Source: Candidatus Omnitrophota bacterium (GTDB taxonomy: Bacteria > Ratteibacteria > UBA8468 > B48-G9 > DSTR01). Taken from it: a stretch of DNA of 10,492 nucleotides. The notes beneath the pieces are model-generated. The model did not search any database, was not told where the DNA came from, and saw only the letters and a list, made by a program, of their open reading frames with translations. The DNA lies in contig JAMWDF010000071.1 of assembly GCA_023818865.1 (NCBI GenBank), positions 1-10,492 of the forward strand. Reading direction: 5' to 3'. Made by a program: the position numbers and the translations under genes. Of the stretch, positions 1-6,861 are shown piece by piece (positions within the stretch are counted from its first letter, which is position 1; the number at the start of each line of letters is the position of its first letter).

Positions 1-1464
1 GTTTCCCTGGAGGATGTTATCCCGGCAGAAGGAGCTTTGAGCTATTCCGTTCTCACAGTCAATTAAGGTATTGTTGGCAATCACACTTTTTTCTGTCCAG
101 AACTCGGGTAACAAAGAATAAAGATGGATGCCAAATTTGGTATTCCTTATCAGATTGCCTTCAATGTGACAGTAAGCAGAGTTTTTAATCACTAAGCCAG
201 TTTGACAGTTAGCGACCTGGTTACCTGAAATTAACACCCCACTGGCTCCGTTAAGAAAAATACCTGGTCCAAAAATGTCAAAAATCAGGTTCGCGGTAAC
301 ATTCATATTTCTTCCGGGCCGGTTCTCTCCCACCCAACGCTGGAACGCTAGCCCAGAACCTTTGACCCGATAGATGATATTTTCCGAAATGATGTTGTCG
401 GCATCTCCACCAGCCCCCACTCCGCCAATACCAGCTGGTCTACTGTAAGCAGGAAAAATTTTCTTCAAAATGCCAGTACCTACGACATCTACCGGGGGGC
501 TCTCGCTCGTTCGGGTTATCCCCGAGCCTGTTTCATACAGACCGATATCAGAGATTATATTCCCTTTAATGACAAGCCCCCGACAGTTATCACAAAGGTA
601 AAGACCATAGTCGCCAGCGTAACTGATAATGTTCCCCTGCACCAGTCCCCGAATTCTTCCTTTGCCGCGGTGACCAGCCAGATGAATACCCCTCTGGGCA
701 ATATTTCTTATCCGACAATCAGTGAGCCTTAAAGACCCATGAGTTCCAACGTAAATGCCGTCGGCTGGCGAATCTTCTACGGTCACCTCATAAAGGGAGA
801 TATCCGCCCCTTCCAAGAAAAAAACATAGTTACCAACCCAGGAAGAGATGGTACTTCCTTTTTTCAAGCTTCCCATAGCCTTAAGATTCCTAATTGTCAA
901 CTGGGAAACATTATTGGCAACGATGACATTGAAGATATGTCTGGCCACTGCTTGTTCCCGAGTGAGGTAGCTATCCAGAAGGGGAACATTCAAAACCAGA
1001 CACCGACCATTGATGCTGACCACCCGAGCAACCGTCCCGGTGCCAAAATCATTTCCGGCTTCATATATGTACAAACCATCACCCACTCTGACCGGGCTGG
1101 AGTCCACCACCCAGATGTGTTTATTTCCCTTCCGGGCATCTAGGCTGAGTTTTAAGCGATATTCATCTACTTCAGTTTCCAGCACGGTCGCTACTCCTTC
1201 TCCAGAAATGGTGAGATTACTATGGTTTTCACTGATGAAAATCGGACACCGGAGAATATATCGGCCTGCCGGAATAAGTACGTTGCCGCCCCGACCAGCC
1301 AGAGAATCAATCGCCTCCTGAATACCCTTGGTTGGACTGGTTGGGTCATAATTAACCTGGATAGTTTCAGCCAGACCTATCTGCCAAACGGTACCCAGGC
1401 TTCCAAACATTACCACCAGCCGGAACAAGATAATGAGATTGCGATTATTTTTATACAGGCTCAT
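1..1464 (-). CDS. Secreted right-handed parallel beta-helix (pectate-lyase-like) protein, 3' end cut by window edge
   Basis: The minus strand is open for 488 codons from an ATG at 1464 to the window edge, with no stop. Residues 1-32 look like a Sec signal peptide: Lys/Arg-rich start, hydrophobic stretch about 10-31, likely cleavage after GLA. Residues 48-70 (IQEAID, GRGG, LIPAGRYIL) match the N-terminal element of pectate-lyase-superfamily beta-helices (PF12708-like). From about 178 on there are irregular rungs rich in Asn, Gly and Ile, such as GLYLCDNCRGLVIKGNIIS, typical of PF13229/NosD-like parallel beta-helices. Such proteins often bind or cleave polysaccharides, but the fold alone gives neither catalysis nor substrate, and I see no catalytic signature. 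The gene is divergent from the PEPCK operon. The ATG is the first possible start after an in-frame TGA and has no close ribosome binding site of its own; see the mini-ORF. The fold is fairly sure, the function unknown. Confidence 0.85.
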   Translation of the reverse strand, partial: MSLYKNNRNLIILFRLVVMFGSLGTVWQIGLAETIQVNYDPTSPTKGIQEAIDSLAGRGGNVLIPAGRYILRCPIFISENHSNLTISGEGVATVLETEVDEYRLKLSLDARKGNKHIWVVDSSPVRVGDGLYIYEAGNDFGTGTVARVVSINGRCLVLNVPLLDSYLTREQAVARHIFNVIVANNVSQLTIRNLKAMGSLKKGSTISSWVGNYVFFLEGADISLYEVTVEDSPADGIYVGTHGSLRLTDCRIRNIAQRGIHLAGHRGKGRIRGLVQGNIISYAGDYGLYLCDNCRGLVIKGNIISDIGLYETGSGITRTSESPPVDVVGTGILKKIFPAYSRPAGIGGVGAGGDADNIISENIIYRVKGSGLAFQRWVGENRPGRNMNVTANLIFDIFGPGIFLNGASGVLISGNQVANCQTGLVIKNSAYCHIEGNLIRNTKFGIHLYSLLPEFWTEKSVIANNTLIDCENGIAQSSFCRDNILQGN

Positions 1465-1481
1465 GTTGCTTTTACGCTCAT
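1461..1481 (-). other. Possible leader mini-ORF (7 codons with stop) coupled to the beta-helix gene
   Basis: ATG AGC GTA AAA GCA ACA TGA encodes MSVKAT. It is preceded by a GAGG ribosome binding site (1489-1492, minus strand) with 7 nt spacing. Its TGA overlaps the ATG of the beta-helix gene as ATGA. The beta-helix ATG lacks a Shine-Dalgarno at usual spacing, so ribosomes may load on the mini-ORF and reinitiate. This is inference from layout. The overlap could be chance, or one missing or extra base could have split a single start region. Confidence 0.35.
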
Positions 1482-1763
1482 TATTGCCCCTCTTTCATCC
1501 GAAAGAGAGCAATACAAATTTTTTCAAGTCATCCCTGAGGTTACCGGATATTCATTTTTTGTCTCCAGATTTCCAAGGAAAATAGCGTTTACTGTTTGAC
1601 GCTCTTATCCTCGGAAAGTTTTAGTTTACCTGAATAAACTATCTTAAGCCAACTGGCGTTCAACTGCACTTCATTTGCGCCAGCGAAAAAATCATGGTAA
1701 TCTCAAGTAAAATACGCAGACGGTGTAAGAACCAATCAATTAAGTTCAGCTAACGGGAGAAAA
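1465..1763. promoter_or_regulatory. Divergent intergenic region, presumed promoters for both flanking genes
   Basis: This 299-bp gap separates the diverging beta-helix and PEPCK genes, so promoters for both must lie here or nearby. No strong consensus pair was found. For the plus strand, TAAAAT at 1708-1713 is a fair -10 about 50 bp before the PEPCK start, but no good -35 sits at 16-18 bp. TTGACG at 1596-1601 has no -10 partner. For the minus strand I could not name a promoter. No riboswitch or tRNA-like structure is apparent by eye. The only symmetric element seen is the inverted repeat at 1622-1641. Confidence 0.5.
1622..1641. repeat. 7-bp inverted repeat, possible operator or small hairpin
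   Basis: TAGTTTA (1622-1628) and TAAACTA (1635-1641) are perfect reverse complements around a 6-bp spacer CCTGAA. It lies in the divergent control region, 122 bp before the PEPCK start. It could bind a dimeric regulator. AT-rich repeats of this length also arise by chance, and no regulator gene is adjacent. Confidence 0.25.
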
Positions 1764-3665
1764 ATGGGCAAAATCATGCCAGGGGAAAGGTTTCCTGTTC
1801 TCAAGAAAAAACTTTCTCCGGAAAGCTATTGCGCTTTGGCCTCTATTGCTAATCCTAAGGTATGGGCTTTCGTGGCTGACTGCATCCAACTGTGTCAGCC
1901 GGACGAAACCTGGGTAAGTACCGATTCTCCTGAGGACATTGCCCGGAGTCGCCAAGAAGCTATCCGAGTGAAAGAAGAAATTCCGCTGAGTATTCCTGGT
2001 CATACGGTTCACTTTGACGGCCCTGAAGACCAGGGAAGAGACCGAGAAGTCACCCGCTATCTTGTCCCGAAAGGGGAAAAACTGAGTCCAGCCCTTAACC
2101 AGATAGAAAGAGAAAAGGGATTAAAGGAAATCCGGGAGCTTCTGGCTGGTTCAATGAAAGGGCGAACTATGATCGTTCGCTTTCTCACCCTGGGACCGAA
2201 AAATTCAGTATTCAGTCTTCCCTGTTTGGAATGTACCGATTCTTATTATGTCTCCCACTCTCTGAACCTGCTTTACCGACCAGGTTATGATGAATTTAGG
2301 CGTCTGGGCTCTCAAGCTCGTTTCTTTGCCACCCTTCACTCAGCGGGAAAATTAAACGAATTAGCAGTGAGCGCTGAACCGGGAAAAAAGAGAATTTACA
2401 TTGATTACCTGACCGATACCGTTTATAGCGTCAACACCCAGTATGCCGGTAATACTGTGGGTTTAAAAAAGCTGGCTCTCCGGCTGACCATCCGGCGGGC
2501 TGATCAAGAGGGATGGTTAGCTGAACACATGTTTTTGATGGCCGTCCACGGGCCCCAAGGAAGAAAAACTTATCTGGCCGGTGCTTTCCCGAGTGCATGC
2601 GGTAAAACCTCTACGGCCATGCTTCCTGGAGAAAAAATTCTGGGAGATGACATTGCTTACTTCCGGCCGATTAAAGGACAGTGCCGGGCCGTAAATGCTG
2701 AAGCCGGCATTTTTGGCATTATTCAGAATGTTAATCCAGTTGATGATCCCCTCATCTGGAAGGTTCTGACCAATCCAGGAGAAATCATTTTTTCTAACGT
2801 TTTGGTGAAAGACGGACGACCGTATTGGTTAGGCATGGGCATAGAGCCTCCAGAAGACGGGGTAAATTTCTCAGGAAAATGGTTTCGGGGGAAAAAGGAT
2901 GCCCAGGGCAAAGAGATACCATTTGCCCATAAGAATGCCCGTTACACAGTTTCATTAAAAGCCCTGGACAACTGTGATGAGGCTTTGGATCAGCCTGAAG
3001 GAGTGGATCTTTCCGGGATTATTTACGGAGGTCGGGATAGTCATGCCTGGTTCCCATGCCAACAGAGTTTTGATTGGTCACACGGAATAGTGGCTTACGG
3101 TGCCTCTTTAGAAACAGAAACTACCTTTGCCATCATCGGTCAAGAAGGCATCCAAGAAATCAATTTAATGTCCATTCAAGACTTTGTTTCCATCCCTTTG
3201 GGCAAATATGTAAGAAACAACCTGGAGTTCGGGAAGAAACTTGTCCGGCCCCCTTTGATTTTTGCTGTGAATTATTTTCTGCGGGATGAAGACGGAAAAT
3301 TTGTCAATGGATTAAGAGATAAACATATCTGGATTAAATGGATGGAACGGCGAATCCACGGAGAAATGAGAGCTCGCCGGACTCCTACTGGTTTCATTCC
3401 CTGTTTTGAAGACCTGGTCAAACTTTTTAAGGAAATCCTGAAAAAAGATTATACCTCGGATGATTACCGTAAGCAGTTTTCTTTGCGCGTTCCAGAAAAC
3501 TTAGCTAAACTTGACCGGGTAGAGAAGTTTCACCGCCAAGAGGTAGAAGATGCTCCACCAGAAATTTTCCAGATACTTCAGGAGCAAAGAAAGCGGTTAC
3601 TGGAAGCCAGACGGCTCTACGGAGATAGAGTTACCCCTGATTCTTTCCCGGTGGTGACCGAGTAA
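1764..3665 (+). CDS. pckG: Phosphoenolpyruvate carboxykinase, GTP type
   Basis: The 633-residue protein interconverts oxaloacetate plus GTP with phosphoenolpyruvate, CO2 and GDP; it is cytoplasmic and usually gluconeogenic. The GTP-PEPCK signature runs along its length: SMKGRTM (130-136), ECTDSYYV (156-163), metal-site region with K235/K236 and H255 (WLAEHM), P-loop FPSACGKTS (275-283) with the reactive cysteine C279, LGDDIAYF (293-300) with the metal-binding Asp, NAR (391-393), and GGR (422-424). The length is near the family norm. The P-loop continues STAM where animal enzymes have NLAM. In the guanine pocket Y504, F505 and F513 match animal W516, F517 and F525, but the F530 loop is one residue shorter with Leu (L517). 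GGGAG at 1755-1759 lies 4 nt before the chosen ATG; an in-frame ATG at 1776 is possible but too far from it. It is the first gene of a three-gene run. Confidence 0.96.
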   Translation: MGKIMPGERFPVLKKKLSPESYCALASIANPKVWAFVADCIQLCQPDETWVSTDSPEDIARSRQEAIRVKEEIPLSIPGHTVHFDGPEDQGRDREVTRYLVPKGEKLSPALNQIEREKGLKEIRELLAGSMKGRTMIVRFLTLGPKNSVFSLPCLECTDSYYVSHSLNLLYRPGYDEFRRLGSQARFFATLHSAGKLNELAVSAEPGKKRIYIDYLTDTVYSVNTQYAGNTVGLKKLALRLTIRRADQEGWLAEHMFLMAVHGPQGRKTYLAGAFPSACGKTSTAMLPGEKILGDDIAYFRPIKGQCRAVNAEAGIFGIIQNVNPVDDPLIWKVLTNPGEIIFSNVLVKDGRPYWLGMGIEPPEDGVNFSGKWFRGKKDAQGKEIPFAHKNARYTVSLKALDNCDEALDQPEGVDLSGIIYGGRDSHAWFPCQQSFDWSHGIVAYGASLETETTFAIIGQEGIQEINLMSIQDFVSIPLGKYVRNNLEFGKKLVRPPLIFAVNYFLRDEDGKFVNGLRDKHIWIKWMERRIHGEMRARRTPTGFIPCFEDLVKLFKEILKKDYTSDDYRKQFSLRVPENLAKLDRVEKFHRQEVEDAPPEIFQILQEQRKRLLEARRLYGDRVTPDSFPVVTE

Positions 3666-3679
3666 TATCAATATCCTTT

Positions 3680-3686
3680 GGAGGAG
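3680..3686 (+). promoter_or_regulatory. Ribosome binding site of the aminotransferase gene
   Basis: GGAGGAG ends 2 nt before the ATG at 3689, with the core GGAGG 4 nt away. It is the strongest Shine-Dalgarno of the operon and sits in the 23-nt gap after the PEPCK stop. It fixes the start and suggests well-expressed, independent initiation on a shared mRNA. Confidence 0.75.
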
Positions 3687-3688
3687 AA

Positions 3689-4840
3689 ATGAAAGATTTT
3701 GTCTCATTGAAAGCAAAAGAAATTCAGCCATCAGCCACTCTCTCGGTAAACAAGAAGGCCCGCCAGTTGCAACAACAGGGGATTGAAGTAATTAACCTTT
3801 CTGTGGGTGAACCAGATTTTGACACCCCGGAAGAAATAAAGTTGGCGGCTGAGCAATCTTTGAAAGAAGGCTTCACCAAATATACCGATTCCAGCGGTAT
3901 CCTGGAATTGAGGGAAGCCATCTGCGAGAAACTTTATCGGGAAAATTCTCTTGCATATCTTCCTGATGAGATAGTGGTCTCCAATGGCGCCAAGCATTCT
4001 CTTTTCAATCTAATGATGGCCATCCTGAATCCTGGGGATGAGGTAGTTATCCCTGCTCCCTACTGGGTAAGTTACCCGGAGATGGTCAAACTGGCTGGGG
4101 GGCAACCGGTCATTTGCGCCAGAAATGAACGGTTCACGGTTGAGCTCAATCACCTCCGGGAACTAATTACTCCTAAGACAAAAGCGTTTATCTTGAATTC
4201 TCCTTCTAATCCCACCGGGGTAGTTTATACTAAAAAAGAATTAGAAGACCTCGCTCAGCTCTTACTCTCCCGGGAAATTCTCTGTATTTCCGACGAAATC
4301 TACGAGAAAATTATTTTTGATGGCAAGGCGGCTATTAGTATCGCTTCTTTGAGCTCAGAGATAAAAGATAGGTGTATTGTCGTCAACGGTTTTTCCAAGA
4401 CATTTTCTATGACTGGATGGCGCTTAGGGTATCTGGCCGCACCCAGGGATATCGCTAAAGCAGTGGCTAACATCCAAAGTCAGACAACCTCCAATCCCGT
4501 GTCTTTTGTCCAGAAAGCCGCCCTAGTCGCTCTGAAACAAAATGAGAAACTTTACCAGCCAATGGTGGCTGAGTTTGCCCGACGCCGTGATTATTTAATC
4601 AAGAATTTACCCAATCAGGTTATTTACCCCCGACCAGATGGGGCTTTTTACTTTTTCCTTTCTCTGGGTAAAATACCTTCAGAACAACTGGCAACACGCC
4701 TCCTGGAAAAATACCAAATAGCGGTCGTCCCCGGGAAAGACTTTGGGGCAGACCACTTCATTCGGATTTCCTTTGCCACCAGCCTGGACAATTTAGAAAA
4801 AGCTTGCCAGCGTCTTCAGGCAGCGGTGGCTGATTACTAA
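3689..4840 (+). CDS. Class I PLP aminotransferase, aspartate aminotransferase-like
   Basis: The 383-residue cytoplasmic enzyme is of the aspartate aminotransferase family (fold type I, Thermus/Bacillus-like branch, about 385-400 residues). Visible motifs are LSVGEPDFDTP (37-47), KYTDSSGILELREAI (64-78), the cofactor loop SNGAKH (98-103), PYWVSYPEM (124-132), NSPSNPTG (170-177) with N174, SDEIYE (201-206) with D202 and Y205, and SKTFSMTGWRLGY (236-248) with K237 as the Schiff-base lysine. R359 in FIRISFA is the expected carboxylate-binding arginine. The likely reaction is aspartate plus 2-oxoglutarate to oxaloacetate plus glutamate. Its place 23 bp after PEPCK fits, because oxaloacetate is the PEPCK substrate. 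Class I members also include aromatic, alanine and prephenate aminotransferases, so family is sure but substrate only likely. Its last base is the first base of the next gene. Confidence 0.93.
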   Translation: MKDFVSLKAKEIQPSATLSVNKKARQLQQQGIEVINLSVGEPDFDTPEEIKLAAEQSLKEGFTKYTDSSGILELREAICEKLYRENSLAYLPDEIVVSNGAKHSLFNLMMAILNPGDEVVIPAPYWVSYPEMVKLAGGQPVICARNERFTVELNHLRELITPKTKAFILNSPSNPTGVVYTKKELEDLAQLLLSREILCISDEIYEKIIFDGKAAISIASLSSEIKDRCIVVNGFSKTFSMTGWRLGYLAAPRDIAKAVANIQSQTTSNPVSFVQKAALVALKQNEKLYQPMVAEFARRRDYLIKNLPNQVIYPRPDGAFYFFLSLGKIPSEQLATRLLEKYQIAVVPGKDFGADHFIRISFATSLDNLEKACQRLQAAVADY

Positions 4841-5658
4841 TGAAAAAATTACTGGCGGGTCTGTTTTTGGCCTGTGGTCTTCTTTCAGCAGAAGGAACAC
4901 AATATCGGTTTTCTAAGGGAGAGAAACAAGAGTATACCCTTGAACTTGTCGGTTGTTCTACCTATGCTTTTGAAACCCAGCGGGAAGAAAAGAGTGATAT
5001 TTTTGTTCAGACCCGGTTGCTATTCATTCCAGAACAAACCGACGGAGAAACCACTCTGGTAAAGGTTGAACCCAGACGCACCCTAATCAGAATAGGGAAA
5101 AATCTGCTTGAAGATACCACCTTTTCTGAAACCATGACTTCTCCCACCTTCGGCATATATCTGATGGCAATCAATCGTCAGGGAAATATCACCAAGGTTG
5201 AACCCATTTCTTCCGGAACAATAAACATCTTGCGGCTTCTTGAGATTATGCCCCATTTTCCAGCACCAGAACTCAAGCCAGGAACTACCTGGAAACAAAC
5301 CCTGCCTGCTTTGAATTTTCCCGGGTTAACTCTAGGGGAACTGGAGTTTACTTACACTCTTACCAGTCTGAGCCAGAAAAAAGCCGCTGGGATGATAGTT
5401 GGCAACCAACTACTTAGAAAAAAGAAACAGGAGAAGGGAATCACTGCCAGCCTCCAAGGAAGGAACATAGCTAAAGGTTTCTTTATTTTTGACTGTCAGG
5501 CAGGCCAGCTGGAGGAATTCTCTGGAGACTTTACGGTCTTTCTCCAAAATCTATTTGTCCTGCCTGGAAGTCCGGAACGGTCGGTTGCACAGAAGACCAG
5601 TTTACCCATCAGGGTTAATGTCAACTTTACTCTTTCTTTGAAAAGACAAATTCCCTGA
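4840..5658 (+). CDS. Exported protein of unknown function, translationally coupled to the aminotransferase
   Basis: I do not recognise this 272-residue protein with confidence. It begins with a short signal peptide (Lys2-Lys3, hydrophobic 4-16, possible cleavage near A17-G19), so it should be exported. Cys12 follows LFLA, but this is a weak lipobox with a very short hydrophobic run, so a lipoprotein is doubtful. The mature part looks beta-rich with alternating polar and hydrophobic residues. It contains PAPELKPGTTWKQTLP (141-156) and later GRNIAKGFFIFDCQAGQLEEF (207-227, partly quoted). The pattern of a Pro-x-x-x-Gly-x-x-Trp turn followed by a Phe-Asp-x-x-x-Gly strand pair recalls uncharacterised periplasmic families such as DUF6263; this link is tentative. 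The start overlaps the aminotransferase stop as TAATG, implying coupled translation. Just 12 bp separate its stop from the convergent ftsW stop. Confidence 0.85.
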   Translation: MKKLLAGLFLACGLLSAEGTQYRFSKGEKQEYTLELVGCSTYAFETQREEKSDIFVQTRLLFIPEQTDGETTLVKVEPRRTLIRIGKNLLEDTTFSETMTSPTFGIYLMAINRQGNITKVEPISSGTINILRLLEIMPHFPAPELKPGTTWKQTLPALNFPGLTLGELEFTYTLTSLSQKKAAGMIVGNQLLRKKKQEKGITASLQGRNIAKGFFIFDCQAGQLEEFSGDFTVFLQNLFVLPGSPERSVAQKTSLPIRVNVNFTLSLKRQIP

Positions 5659-5659
5659 A

Positions 5660-5684
5660 TTTTCCCGTTGCTATCTCGGGAGAA
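5660..5684. terminator. Weak hairpin between convergent operons, possible terminator
   Basis: TTTTCCCG (5660-5667) can pair with CGGGAGAA (5677-5684) around a 9-nt loop: 8 pairs in plus-strand RNA including one U-G wobble. It covers the 12-bp gap and the ftsW stop codon. On the minus strand the wobble becomes an A-C mismatch. Neither strand has a clear U-tract after the stem, so it is not a standard intrinsic terminator. Two operons must end here, which is the main reason to list it. Confidence 0.25.
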
Positions 5685-6861
5685 AAGGCACCCGGGGACG
5701 CATCGGCGGAAAGCGCCGACTCTGGAGGTCAAACTGGAGCAAAGAAGTCCCTTGTAAATCTTCCAGGGATGAGGGGAAACAAGCGTCCCGGCCTATTGCT
5801 AGCAAAATTCCCAAACTCATCAGGTTTGTCAGGAGGGAGGATCCGCCCACGCTGAAAAATGGCAGAGTGGTTCCTTTAGCAGGAATGATACATAGGACTA
5901 CCCCCGCGTGAAGAAGAAACTGAAAGCCAAATAAACCGCCAATTCCAGCAGCCATAAATCTCTGAAAATCATCCCTCGCTCTCAAACTTAGTTCTAACCC
6001 AGAGATAGTAAGCACGGCAAAGAAAAAAAGGACAGTAGAAGTTCCCAAAAGCCCCATTTCCTCACCCACGATAGCATAAACATAATCTTTATGAGCCTCG
6101 GGCAGATAAAATAATTTCGCCAGACCGGCCCCGATTCCTCGGCCCAACCACCCCCCGGTGCCCAAGGTTACTTTGGACTGAAAAGGCTGGTATCCTTTCC
6201 CCATGGTATCATTAGGATTGACAAAAGTATGGATAAATCTATCTCGTCGGTAAGGAAAAAGCCAGATTAGAAGAACAAAGATCACCACGCCGGAAAAGGC
6301 CAGCGAAGCTAAATGCCGGCGAGGCTGACCAGCGAGGTAAAGAAGAAGACCAAGAGAAAGAAAAATTAACACAAAGGTTCCCAGGTCTTTTTGAAATTGA
6401 AGAAGGACGGTGATGAAAAGAAAGTGAAAAATCGGCCAGAAAAGGGGTTTAATTTTCCTGCGGTAATCTTTTGTCCGGCGCAGGTGGTCCGCCAGAAAAA
6501 TAACAAAGGTTAACTTCACCAATTCCGCCGGCTGAAAACTGAAGGGACCGAAAACAATCCACCGGAGAGTCCCCAAGAACTGGGGCAGGGGCAGTAGAAA
6601 AAGGGAAATCAAAAAGATCCACATTGAAAATCTCCGATTTTTCTCTATCCGGTGCAAACCAATCCGATTAACCAACCACATGGCTAACCCGCCAATACAA
6701 AGCCAGATAAGATGCCGTTGAAAATAATAAAAAGGATTACCAGTCTTCTCAATGGCCTGGCCGGTGGAAGAACTGAGCACTATTGCTGTTCCCAAAATCA
6801 GCAAGAGAGAACTAACCACGCACAGCCTGTAATAAAGTCTGGACCGTTTTCTTAAAGACAT
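5671..6861 (-). CDS. ftsW: FtsW, septal peptidoglycan polymerase (SEDS family)
   Basis: The 396-residue multipass membrane protein polymerises lipid II at the division septum with a partner class B penicillin-binding protein. Residues here count from the ATG at 6861. Motifs are RWIVFGPFSFQPAELVKL (100-117), FQKDLGT (156-162), KGYQPFQSK (222-230), LFYLPEAHKDYVYAIVGEE (250-268) with the expected catalytic Asp at 259, and LPFFSVGGSSLLTNLMSLG (333-351). FtsW rather than RodA is supported by the LPEAHxD loop and by its place after murD. Family members nearly always have SYGGS; here Tyr is Val (338). After the last membrane segment there is a basic, Pro-rich tail of about 38 residues. The start is set by AAGGAG at 6869-6874, 7 nt upstream; an ATG at 6933 would add 24 residues but lies deep within murD. 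The first 50 bases overlap murD. Confidence 0.93.
   Translation of the reverse strand: MSLRKRSRLYYRLCVVSSLLLILGTAIVLSSSTGQAIEKTGNPFYYFQRHLIWLCIGGLAMWLVNRIGLHRIEKNRRFSMWIFLISLFLLPLPQFLGTLRWIVFGPFSFQPAELVKLTFVIFLADHLRRTKDYRRKIKPLFWPIFHFLFITVLLQFQKDLGTFVLIFLSLGLLLYLAGQPRRHLASLAFSGVVIFVLLIWLFPYRRDRFIHTFVNPNDTMGKGYQPFQSKVTLGTGGWLGRGIGAGLAKLFYLPEAHKDYVYAIVGEEMGLLGTSTVLFFFAVLTISGLELSLRARDDFQRFMAAGIGGLFGFQFLLHAGVVLCIIPAKGTTLPFFSVGGSSLLTNLMSLGILLAIGRDACFPSSLEDLQGTSLLQFDLQSRRFPPMRPRVPFLPR

Noticed and set aside
961..1020. A suspected frameshift in the beta-helix gene.
   Set aside because: On recounting, the run is four C on the minus strand (AATGTTCCCC) and the frame continues cleanly into LLDSYLT; there is no frameshift.
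739..1599. Three overlapping plus-strand open frames of 103-134 codons in this region.
   Set aside because: The minus strand carries a continuous 488-codon frame with signal peptide and beta-helix features, so these are antisense shadows without good starts or recognisable motifs.
1596..1713. A full sigma-70 promoter from TTGACG (1596-1601) or TTGCGC (1675-1680) with downstream -10 boxes.
   Set aside because: At 16-18 bp spacing the -10 candidates match poorly, so no specific promoter is claimed.
1746..3997. Minus-strand open frames within the PEPCK and aminotransferase genes.
   Set aside because: They are antisense to clearly identified conserved genes, without domain signatures or credible starts.
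4840..4900. Lipoprotein signal with Cys12 in the unknown exported protein.
   Set aside because: The residues before Cys (LFLA) fit the lipobox poorly and the hydrophobic part is too short; a Sec signal with later cleavage fits better.
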